Shown piece by piece: positions 51,765-59,323 of a stretch of DNA of 64,000 bases; within the stretch, counting starts at the first letter, position 1, and each line of letters opens with the position of its first letter. The notes under the pieces are model-generated. The model had not been told where the DNA came from and ran no database searches. It was given only the letters and a program-made list of their open reading frames with translations. The position numbers and the translations under genes were made by a program. The DNA comes from an uncultured Flavobacteriaceae bacterium (GTDB lineage: Bacteria > Bacteroidota > Bacteroidia > Flavobacteriales > Flavobacteriaceae). The stretch spans positions 310,001 through 374,000 of the forward strand of contig CANLRK010000002.1 of NCBI GenBank assembly GCA_947493535.1, written 5' to 3'.

Positions 51765-53728
51765 ATGAACTACTAAAAGTAGCCTTAATAGGAAATCCGA
51801 ACACAGGTAAAACAAGTTTGTTTAATAGTTTAACTGGGTTGAACCAAAAAGTAGGAAATTACCCAGGCATAACTGTTGATAAAAAGACGGGTAAATGTAA
51901 ATTAGATGCGAATACTACCGCTAAAATTATCGATTTGCCAGGCACTTATAGCCTTAATGCAAGTTCAGAAGACGAAAACATAGCTGTTAATGTATTAACT
52001 AATTGGACCAATACATATTACCCTGACGTTGTTGTAGTGGTAGCTGATGTAGAAAACTTAAAGCGAAACTTACTAATCTTTACACAAGTTAAAGATTTAG
52101 GTCTTCCAACAATTTTAGCAATAAATATGGAAGATCTAATTTCTGCTAAAGGCATAACAATAAATATTGCCGAACTAGAAGCAGAATTGCATACTAAAAT
52201 AGTTTTAGTTAGTTCAAAAAAAGGTACTGGAATACAGCAATTAAAATCTACGTTACTTAACTATAAAAGTTTATCAACTCAACAATGTGCTATTGGTAGC
52301 ACTAGTATTTTGAGTACTAAAGAGCTTAACGAGAAACAGCAAAAACATAAAGATACCGTACGTCGGTACCAATTTATAAATGCATTATTGACACAGCATT
52401 ATACTGTAAAAAAGACAAGGTCTGAAGGTTTTAGAGCTAAACTTGATGCTATTGTAACACATAAAGTAATGGGCTACATTATTTTTTTTAGTATACTATT
52501 TGCTATTTTTCAAGCCTTATTCACTTGGTCAGAATATCCTATGGATATGATTGATAATGCTTTTGCTTTTTTAAGTGAGTGGATTAATAATACATTACCA
52601 GAAGGAGCTTTTACTCGTTTGTTATCTGAAGGTATTATACCAGGTATAGGAGGGATAGTAATATTTATACCTCAAATAGCTTTTTTATTTTTATTCTTAT
52701 CTGTTTTAGAGGAAAGTGGTTACATGAGTAGGGTGGTTTTTTTAATGGATAAAGTAATGCGTAAATTTGGATTGAGTGGTAAAAGCGTGGTGCCTTTAAT
52801 TTCTGGTACAGCCTGTGCGATACCAGCAATTATGGCGGCTAGAAACATTGAAAATTGGAAGGAGCGCTTAATTACCATCTTAGTAACACCATTTACTACC
52901 TGTTCGGCACGTTTACCTGTTTATGCAATTATTATAAGTTTAGTTATTCCTAAAGGAAATACTTTTTTAGGCTTAAATAATCATGCTTTAGTATTGATGG
53001 CTTTATATCTGTTAGGTTTTCTTACAGCAATAGTAGCGGCTTATATTTTAAACAAAGTTTTAAAGCTAAAGTCTAAATCGTATTTTGTAATAGAAATGCC
53101 CAATTACAAATTACCATTACTTAGAAATGTTTTTTATACAGTATTAGATAAAACAAAGGCTTTTGTTTTTGGCGCAGGTAAAATAATATTAGCTGTATCT
53201 ATTTTATTGTGGGTTTTAGCTTCATACGGACCTGGTGATAGTTTTGCAAATGCAGAAGAGATTGTGAGTTCAAGCCATACTAATTTAGATGCAGAAACCC
53301 TTGATGCAAAAATAACTGCATATAAATTGGAAAATTCCTATATAGGAACATTCGGAAAGTTTATAGAACCAACAATAAAACCTTTAGGTTATGATTGGAA
53401 AATTGGTATTGCTTTGTTAACTTCTTTCGCTGCTAGAGAGGTTTTTGTAGGAACTTTAGCTACAATTTATAGTGTAGGAGCAGAAGATGAGGCGACATTA
53501 AAAGAAAAGATGAAAAAGGAGATAAATAAGGATACTTTACAACCTGTATTTAATTTTCCAACAGGAATATCGTTATTATTATTTTATGCTTATGCAATGC
53601 AGTGTATGAGCACCGTAGCTATAGTAAAAAAAGAAACTAACGGGTGGAAATGGCCATTGGTTCAAATGTTTGGAATGACAATTTTTGCGTATCTTGTAGC
53701 TTTAGTAACGTATCAAATATTACATTGA
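51761..53728 (+). CDS. feoB: Ferrous iron transporter FeoB
   Basis: This 655-residue iron permease has an N-terminal G domain: G1 GNPNTGKTSLFN, G2 VGNYPGITVDKKTG, G3 DLPGTYSLNA and G4 AINMEDL. Two gate regions have about eight helices, with GTACAIPAIMAARN and FTTCSARLPVYAIII carrying the conserved Cys, and FAAREVFVGTLATIYSVG. It moves Fe2+ inward. The length is slightly short, as in other Bacteroidota. It overlaps feoA by four bases and the next tiny gene by one. Confidence 0.97.
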   Translation: MNELLKVALIGNPNTGKTSLFNSLTGLNQKVGNYPGITVDKKTGKCKLDANTTAKIIDLPGTYSLNASSEDENIAVNVLTNWTNTYYPDVVVVVADVENLKRNLLIFTQVKDLGLPTILAINMEDLISAKGITINIAELEAELHTKIVLVSSKKGTGIQQLKSTLLNYKSLSTQQCAIGSTSILSTKELNEKQQKHKDTVRRYQFINALLTQHYTVKKTRSEGFRAKLDAIVTHKVMGYIIFFSILFAIFQALFTWSEYPMDMIDNAFAFLSEWINNTLPEGAFTRLLSEGIIPGIGGIVIFIPQIAFLFLFLSVLEESGYMSRVVFLMDKVMRKFGLSGKSVVPLISGTACAIPAIMAARNIENWKERLITILVTPFTTCSARLPVYAIIISLVIPKGNTFLGLNNHALVLMALYLLGFLTAIVAAYILNKVLKLKSKSYFVIEMPNYKLPLLRNVFYTVLDKTKAFVFGAGKIILAVSILLWVLASYGPGDSFANAEEIVSSSHTNLDAETLDAKITAYKLENSYIGTFGKFIEPTIKPLGYDWKIGIALLTSFAAREVFVGTLATIYSVGAEDEATLKEKMKKEINKDTLQPVFNFPTGISLLLFYAYAMQCMSTVAIVKKETNGWKWPLVQMFGMTIFAYLVALVTYQILH

Positions 53729-53862
53729 TGGAACTGTTTCAAAATATACTAGTGGCAATAGCTGTTGTGTTAGCAGTTGTTTTTTTGTTCCAGTTTTTTT
53801 TAAAACCAGCAAAAGCAACAAAAAAATCTTGTACTTCTTCTTCCAATTGTGGTTGTAAATAG
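53728..53862 (+). CDS. FeoB-associated Cys-rich small membrane protein
   Basis: This 44-residue protein has one helix (about 5-24), a basic turn (KPAKATKK) and a tail ending SCTSSSNCGCK with three cysteines. Such FeoB-associated Cys-rich membrane proteins (FeoC-like position, unrelated sequence) are known as a small family. The tail may bind iron or act as a redox sensor. The ATG at 53728-53730 overlaps the feoB stop by one base, so it is the last gene of the operon. Confidence 0.88.
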   Translation: MELFQNILVAIAVVLAVVFLFQFFLKPAKATKKSCTSSSNCGCK

Positions 53863-53872
53863 AGTAGTTATA

Positions 53873-54193
53873 TTACTCTAAACCTTCTAAATCATCAATG
53901 GCATCTTGGTTAGATTTTTCTTGACGTTGCTCAAAAGTTTCATCTTCAGCAACAATATCCGAAGTTAAATAGCCTCTACTTAACGAAATTATGGCACCAA
54001 TAATAGCTAAACCAATTAATAATTTAGGGAGTAGTATGCTTTTCTCTTCATTACTATTTATTTTATAAAGTATAATACCGCATAGAATAGTTATTATTGC
54101 TGGAAATATAGTAAGATATCCAATTGGGAAAACAGTAAATGCTAAGGTGATTATAAGGCCAATAAAGGCAATTATTGTTGTTAATAATTTCAT
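53873..54193 (-). CDS. Small membrane protein of unknown function
   Basis: This 106-residue protein has three hydrophobic segments (about 5-25, 26-45, 55-75) and an acidic tail rich in Glu and Asp (DAIDDLEGLE at the end). No family is recognised. It lies three bases after the DUF3108 gene on the same strand, so the two are coupled. It converges with the Feo operon across only 10 bases. Confidence 0.72.
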   Translation of the reverse strand: MKLLTTIIAFIGLIITLAFTVFPIGYLTIFPAIITILCGIILYKINSNEEKSILLPKLLIGLAIIGAIISLSRGYLTSDIVAEDETFEQRQEKSNQDAIDDLEGLE

Positions 54194-54196
54194 AGA

Positions 54197-54982
54197 TTAA
54201 TATTTTAAATTTTGAGCTTTAATTAGTTTTAACTGTCCGCTTCCTACAGGAATATTAAACTTAATTAAAACTGGCACTTTATTTTTGTCGGCCGAAATAT
54301 AAAGTATATTATTAGCCTTACCTTTTAAAAGGTTCTCCTTTTTTAAAGAAACACCAATTTTATAACATTTGATATTCCCTAAAATTGTGTTGACTGTTTC
54401 TGTACCCATAAAAGAAAGGGTAGCAGATTTTGTTTTTCGATCAAATACGATATTAAAATCTTTTTGATCACCAGCTTTAGCATTAGAAATTGGTAAGTTT
54501 CTGATATAATACAAAGTTGAAACAATATCTCTTGTATTAGCAGGAATAGTGAAGTTTTCCTTTATTTCTCCCGATCTACCCCTAACAAAAGTAGATTTTA
54601 TATTCTGTCCTTTATAAATGTATTTTTCTTTACGAATGGTACCATTTTCATTATTATCTCTTTTATAAATATACGGAGTAACCGTATATGGACTTACGTA
54701 GGCTTCATATAAGTCTCTGATTTTAAAAAAATTATCCCATTTGGTATAGGTGTTAGCAGTACACTTTAAATGTAAATAACTGTTTTTGCTTGTTTTTACG
54801 GTAGCTGTTTTTAAATCTACTTGTGCAAATGTGGTTAATACACCAGACATATTATAGGATGCTTGGTAGGTAAGATGTTCTCCAGATTTAAACGACTTAG
54901 AACTTAGCTCTTGTGCTTTAATTGTAGAAAAACTAGTTATGCTTAAAATGATAAACGTAATTTTAATAAACTGTACAATCAT
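54197..54982 (-). CDS. Exported DUF3108 protein
   Basis: This 261-residue protein has a signal peptide (to about residue 23, ending KAQ) and one DUF3108 domain, seen by FKSGEHLTYQASYNMSG and the YEAYVSPYTVTPYIYKRDN middle. The later DIVSTLYYIRNLP and RKTKSATLSFMGTETV also fit. The family is periplasmic, beta-rich and of unknown function. It precedes the small membrane protein gene and is separated from the upstream esterase gene by a hairpin at 55054-55086. Confidence 0.9.
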   Translation of the reverse strand: MIVQFIKITFIILSITSFSTIKAQELSSKSFKSGEHLTYQASYNMSGVLTTFAQVDLKTATVKTSKNSYLHLKCTANTYTKWDNFFKIRDLYEAYVSPYTVTPYIYKRDNNENGTIRKEKYIYKGQNIKSTFVRGRSGEIKENFTIPANTRDIVSTLYYIRNLPISNAKAGDQKDFNIVFDRKTKSATLSFMGTETVNTILGNIKCYKIGVSLKKENLLKGKANNILYISADKNKVPVLIKFNIPVGSGQLKLIKAQNLKY

Positions 54983-55053
54983 ATAGGTTATAATAATTTC
55001 TGTAAAAATAACGGAATAAAGTTATTATTATTATAATGAAAGCTTAAAATGTA

Positions 55054-55086
55054 AAAGGTTACTGCTTATTAAAAACAGTAACCTTT
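55054..55086 (-). terminator. Terminator after the T9SS esterase gene
   Basis: An 11-base stem (55054-55064 with 55076-55086) closes an 11-base loop. The minus-strand T run is short (about 4), so it may be only moderately efficient. Confidence 0.7.
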
Positions 55087-55105
55087 AGTATTGTATCTTG
55101 ATGTA

Positions 55106-56575
55106 TTAGTTTTTTACAAGTCGTTTAACCGCAATAGTATTGTTACTGTATGCTTTTATAATATATATGCCGTTAGTTAGTGTAGTTATGTTTAATTGGT
55201 TAAGATTTGTTGTGGTACTTAACACTTTTTCACCTAAAATAGAATACAACTCAATTTTGTTTAATGGTGTTTGGCTACTAATGTTTATAATGTCTTTAGT
55301 AGGGTTAGGATATATGGTAAAATCAAGTGTTTCAAAATCATTGATAGCAAGAGGAGCGTAAGTTAAAGATTTTGTTGTTTCATTCCAGCTTTTATTATCA
55401 TTTTCAACATAAAGTGTTACCTCATAACTACCTGCTGTAGTGTATATATGTGTAGGATTTTGTTGAGTACTTGTGTTTCCATCACCAAAATCCCATAACC
55501 AAGATATAGCACCGGTACTTGCATCAGTAAAATCAACCGATAGTCCAGTTGAATTTTCTGTAAAGTCCACTGCTGGTTTATGTTGATTCCATAAAAAGTT
55601 TACCGAAGAATCAAAAATTACGTCCCAAAAGGCATTAGGAACATCAGGCCAATCGCCATTATTAGTTCCATAAAACTCATGATCTTCACCGGTTACAAAA
55701 TAAGTTTCCTTATTCGTAAAGCCAAGGGTATTAAGTTTATCATTAACTTGTTTACTACCATATACTGTTGGCATTAGTGGGTATGCAAAAGGATAGCCAG
55801 TGTCATAAGGAACAGTACCGTCTGCGGTGCCATGAACTAAGTAAATAGGTGTAGCTTCATTTGTAATAAGATCAGGTGTTTGTATGGCACCCCAGAGCGA
55901 TATAACAGCGTCTGGAGTACCGTTATAACTTAAATTAGCACCATTATCTAAAGGACCTAAATCAGGACCAGTAAAAGGTATGAATAAACTGGTGTAACTT
56001 ACTGGGCCTGCAAAAGCTGGTTTTTCAGATTCTTGCATGTATATGGAATGTAAAGCTATAAATGCTCCTGCACTACTACCGCCAAAATATACTTTATCGG
56101 GATCTACGCCATAAGCAGCTGAATTAGCTCTTAAATAGCGAATAGCAGCTCTACCATCTTGTATACCTCTATAAACAGCACGGGTGCCATGCATAGGTAC
56201 ATCGTCTACTAAGTAAAAGCCTTTTCTATAATCTATTGTAGCGGTTACGTATCCTTTTTTTGCTAGTTCTTGGCAAAATAATACTATATCTTCATGGTTT
56301 CTGTGGCCATTGATAAATCCACCTGCATGCGCAAATATAATCGCAGGTCTGTTAGTTTCTGTATCGCCATCTGGAGTATAAATATCCATTACTAAATCTC
56401 CTACATAGGTGCTACTTTCATCAATATTAGTTGCTGTATTTAAAAAAGGTGCTGTACCATAAACAATATCAGCAGTTTTAATTGTATTAGTAAATAATGT
56501 ATTGGTATATCTATAATCTTGCGCAAAAATTAATGAAGATACTGTAAGTAAAGCAAGGAGTAGTGTTTTTTTCAT
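55106..56575 (-). CDS. Secreted alpha/beta-hydrolase with PKD domain and T9SS sorting domain
   Basis: This 489-residue secreted protein has a signal peptide (1-18, ending FAQ). The alpha/beta-hydrolase domain (about 35-310) has oxyanion HAGGF, nucleophile motif GGSSAGA, and a late HGTADGTVPYD and EDHEFYG for the Asp and His. A PKD domain (about 335-400) has WLWDFGDGNTSTQQNPTH. A C-terminal type A sorting domain has YPNPTKDIINIS and ends VKRLVKN. It should be an esterase or feruloyl-like hydrolase exported by the type IX system; the substrate is not known. Confidence 0.92.
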   Translation of the reverse strand: MKKTLLLALLTVSSLIFAQDYRYTNTLFTNTIKTADIVYGTAPFLNTATNIDESSTYVGDLVMDIYTPDGDTETNRPAIIFAHAGGFINGHRNHEDIVLFCQELAKKGYVTATIDYRKGFYLVDDVPMHGTRAVYRGIQDGRAAIRYLRANSAAYGVDPDKVYFGGSSAGAFIALHSIYMQESEKPAFAGPVSYTSLFIPFTGPDLGPLDNGANLSYNGTPDAVISLWGAIQTPDLITNEATPIYLVHGTADGTVPYDTGYPFAYPLMPTVYGSKQVNDKLNTLGFTNKETYFVTGEDHEFYGTNNGDWPDVPNAFWDVIFDSSVNFLWNQHKPAVDFTENSTGLSVDFTDASTGAISWLWDFGDGNTSTQQNPTHIYTTAGSYEVTLYVENDNKSWNETTKSLTYAPLAINDFETLDFTIYPNPTKDIINISSQTPLNKIELYSILGEKVLSTTTNLNQLNITTLTNGIYIIKAYSNNTIAVKRLVKN

Positions 56576-56709
56576 ATGTACTAATTATTAATTTTGGTTC
56601 TGTTTATTATGCGTGAATAATAAATTATCAGCTAATTTAATGAATTAGTAATAATATTTTACATTTTTTTTAAAATTATGAGTAAAATATGTGTTAAAAA
56701 GAAGTGCTT

Positions 56710-57207
56710 TTAGTTAGAAGCTATGCTAGGATCTTTTAATGTTTTTAGATACACAGGTGATGTTGTAAATAAATGTGCTACTTGATTGTCCCAATCTCTC
56801 GCAATATCAAAATAACTTGAGTTGGTTTCAGCCATAATCTCATTACAATCATGACATGTATGCTTATAATCTAAAAAATGATGTGCAAATTCATGAAAAG
56901 CAACAACTTTTAAAATTTCTTCATCGAAGAGAGTTGCCCAATTGATAACAATTTTGTTAATGTTTCCATCATCATCACGTAATACTTTTCCTAATACAGT
57001 GTTAAATTTACTTAGGGGTAATGTATCAACAATTTCTATACTTTCTAATTGAAAAAACTTTTCAGAATAGTCAATATTGTATTTGTCACAATATTCAAAA
57101 AAACTATCTAATACTGGTTTTATTTTTCCATCAACATAAACTTCATTTTGAGCATGTATAGTTGAACTGATAAATAAGATAGCGATAAAAACAATTAATT
57201 TTTTCAT
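56710..57207 (-). CDS. Small exported zincin-like metallopeptidase
   Basis: This 165-residue protein has a signal peptide (1-19, ending HAQ) and the zinc motif HEFAHHFLDYKH (about 106-117). A Cys pair (HTCHDC) and a Glu-rich IMAETNSSYFDIARDW follow and could supply the third ligand. The fold is a minimal zincin; I do not recognise the family. It may cleave an envelope protein or be a structural relative without activity. It stands alone. Two ACAACA repeats 21 bases apart lie upstream. Confidence 0.78.
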   Translation of the reverse strand: MKKLIVFIAILFISSTIHAQNEVYVDGKIKPVLDSFFEYCDKYNIDYSEKFFQLESIEIVDTLPLSKFNTVLGKVLRDDDGNINKIVINWATLFDEEILKVVAFHEFAHHFLDYKHTCHDCNEIMAETNSSYFDIARDWDNQVAHLFTTSPVYLKTLKDPSIASN

Positions 57208-57267
57208 AAGAATGTAGCTTTATGGGGTATCTCAAAGCTATTAAATTATATGATTGTTTTTGTAAAA

Positions 57268-57294
57268 TGTTGTTTTTTAAGTAATTAGTGTTGT
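57268..57294 (-). promoter_or_regulatory. Pair of ACAACA repeats 21 bp apart, possible LytTR-type site
   Basis: On the minus strand ACAACA occurs twice (57289-57294 and 57268-57273) at exactly 21-base spacing, about 60 bases upstream of the metallopeptidase start. The spacing matches the repeats before the LytTR regulator gene. The match is short and in AT-rich DNA, so it could be chance. Confidence 0.25.
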
Positions 57295-57459
57295 AATACT
57301 GCTATTAAGTAGTTTTAAGCTTAAAAAATAGTGGTATTATTAAACTAGTAAAATAAATAACAACTTTACATTAGGATATAACTTAAATGTATATGTTCTT
57401 GTAAAATAGTTAGTTATGCGTTACCCTGTGTAATTAATTTATACATCAGAAATAATTAA

Positions 57460-57490
57460 TTGATTCTAAAATTAAAAACTATTATTTTTA
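57460..57490 (+). promoter_or_regulatory. Promoter for menB
   Basis: A -33 TTG (57460-57462) and a -7 TATTTTTA (57483-57490) are separated by 20 bases. The menB start is 16 bases downstream. The -7 ends in A rather than G. The rest of the 57208-57506 gap, apart from the repeat pair at 57268-57294, shows no gene or hairpin. Confidence 0.55.
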
Positions 57491-57506
57491 CCAAAAAATA
57501 AAATTT

Positions 57507-58346
57507 ATGAGTGAAATTAATTGGAAAGTAGCAAAAGAGTTTGATGATATTACCTATAAGAAATGTAATGGTGTAGCGCGTATAGCTTTTAACCGCCCTG
57601 ATGTGCGTAATGCATTCAGGCCACATACTACTTCTGAATTAATTGAAGCATTTTATGATGCACAAGAAGACACCTCTATAGGTGTTGTGTTATTATCTGC
57701 CGAAGGACCGTCATCAAAAGATGGAGTTTATTCATTTTGTAGTGGAGGTGATCAAAAAGCACGTGGACATCAAGGGTATGTAGGACAAGATGGTCAGCAT
57801 CGTTTAAATATATTAGAAGTACAACGAATGATTCGTTTTATGCCTAAAGCTGTAATTTGTGTTGTACCAGGTTGGGCCGTGGGAGGAGGACATAGTTTGC
57901 ATGTGGTTTGTGATATGACTTTGGCTAGTAAAGAGCATGCGATATTTAAGCAAACGGATGCTGATGTTACTAGTTTTGATGGAGGCTATGGATCGGCTTA
58001 TCTAGCTAAAATGGTAGGGCAAAAAAAAGCTCGAGAAATCTTTTTCTTAGGAAGAAATTATTCTGCTCAAGAAGCTTTTGAAATGGGAATGGTTAACGCT
58101 GTAATACCTCATGAAGAGTTAGAAGCCACAGCTTACCAATGGGCTCAGGAAGTATTAGCAAAATCGCCTACTTCAATTAAAATGTTAAAATTTGCAATGA
58201 ATTTAACAGATGATGGAATGGTAGGGCAGCAAGTATTTGCTGGTGAAGCTACACGTTTGGCTTATATGACAGATGAAGCAAAAGAAGGGAGAGATGCTTT
58301 TTTAGAAAAAAGAAAGCCTAATTTTGAAAAAAGATGGTTGCCATAG
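57507..58346 (+). CDS. menB: 1,4-dihydroxy-2-naphthoyl-CoA synthase
   Basis: This 279-residue crotonase-fold enzyme of menaquinone synthesis closes the second ring of the naphthoquinone. MenB-specific cues are FNRPDVRNAFRPHTTSEL, the oxyanion GGDQKARG, PGWAVGGGHSLHVVCD and DVTSFDGGYGSAYLAKMVG with the key Asp and Tyr. The C-terminal FLEKRKPNF is standard. It is followed by menA after 31 bases. Confidence 0.96.
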   Translation: MSEINWKVAKEFDDITYKKCNGVARIAFNRPDVRNAFRPHTTSELIEAFYDAQEDTSIGVVLLSAEGPSSKDGVYSFCSGGDQKARGHQGYVGQDGQHRLNILEVQRMIRFMPKAVICVVPGWAVGGGHSLHVVCDMTLASKEHAIFKQTDADVTSFDGGYGSAYLAKMVGQKKAREIFFLGRNYSAQEAFEMGMVNAVIPHEELEATAYQWAQEVLAKSPTSIKMLKFAMNLTDDGMVGQQVFAGEATRLAYMTDEAKEGRDAFLEKRKPNFEKRWLP

Positions 58347-58377
58347 CAGCATTTTTATGTACTAATTTTACGTATTA

Positions 58378-59277
58378 ATGGCAACAGTAAAACACTATAT
58401 TCAAGCAGCAAGGTTAAGAACCTTACCGCTGTCAGTATCAGGAATTATTGTTGGTTCAGGTATTGCTGCATCTGAAGGTAAATTTGATATTCTTTTATTT
58501 ATACTTGCAATAGTTACAACAATTGGATTTCAAGTGCTTTCTAATTTTGCTAATGATTATGGCGATGGTGTTAAAGGAACTGATGATGAAAGAGAAGGGG
58601 AGCAACGATTGATTGCTTCGGGATTAATTACCCCTTCGCAAATGAAAAAAGCAATGTTGTTAACTAGTATTTCTACGTTAATTGTTGCTTTATGTTTAAT
58701 TTATTTTGCCTTTGGTAAAAATAACTTCATTACATCATTAGTATTTTTCTTTTTGGGTATTGCAAGTATAGTAGCAGCAGTAAAGTATACTGTAGGAAAA
58801 TCTGCCTATGGTTACTCTGGGTTAGGAGATGTATTTGTGTTTTTGTTTTTTGGATTATTGAGCGTTATAGGCAGCTATTATTTATTTACTAATGAGTTAT
58901 CAAGCTGGAAAATAACTCTTCCTGCCTCTGCTATTGGTTTATTAAGTACAGCGGTGTTGAATTTAAACAATATGCGTGATCAAATTCAAGATAAAAAAGC
59001 AAACAAAAATACATTAGTAGTGAAATTAGGTAGCTATAAAGCTAAAGTGTATCATTTTTTATTGATTATAGGAGCTTTAGTATTCTTTATACTATATCGT
59101 CTAGATACTACAGCCTATAGTTATTGGTTGTTTTTATTAGCTTTTATTCCTTTACTATTAAATTTAAAAGTAGTTGCTAAAAATATTATTTTTAAAGAAT
59201 TGGATGGCGAGCTTAAAAAAGTAGCTTTGAGTACTTTTTTTTGTGCCTTATTATTTTGTATTCCTTACTTCTTATAA
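58378..59277 (+). CDS. menA: 1,4-dihydroxy-2-naphthoate octaprenyltransferase
   Basis: This 299-residue membrane prenyltransferase has eight or nine helices. The Asp-rich motifs are NFANDYGDGVKGTDDE near the first loop and NLNNMRDQIQDKK in the fifth. It attaches the isoprenoid tail to dihydroxynaphthoate, giving demethylmenaquinone. It follows menB in a menBA pair. The sensor kinase gene begins 46 bases downstream. Confidence 0.95.
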   Translation: MATVKHYIQAARLRTLPLSVSGIIVGSGIAASEGKFDILLFILAIVTTIGFQVLSNFANDYGDGVKGTDDEREGEQRLIASGLITPSQMKKAMLLTSISTLIVALCLIYFAFGKNNFITSLVFFFLGIASIVAAVKYTVGKSAYGYSGLGDVFVFLFFGLLSVIGSYYLFTNELSSWKITLPASAIGLLSTAVLNLNNMRDQIQDKKANKNTLVVKLGSYKAKVYHFLLIIGALVFFILYRLDTTAYSYWLFLLAFIPLLLNLKVVAKNIIFKELDGELKKVALSTFFCALLFCIPYFL

Positions 59278-59323
59278 AAAAACTGTATATTTAAGTTGTT
59301 GTTAATTAATAACTTAAAATGTT

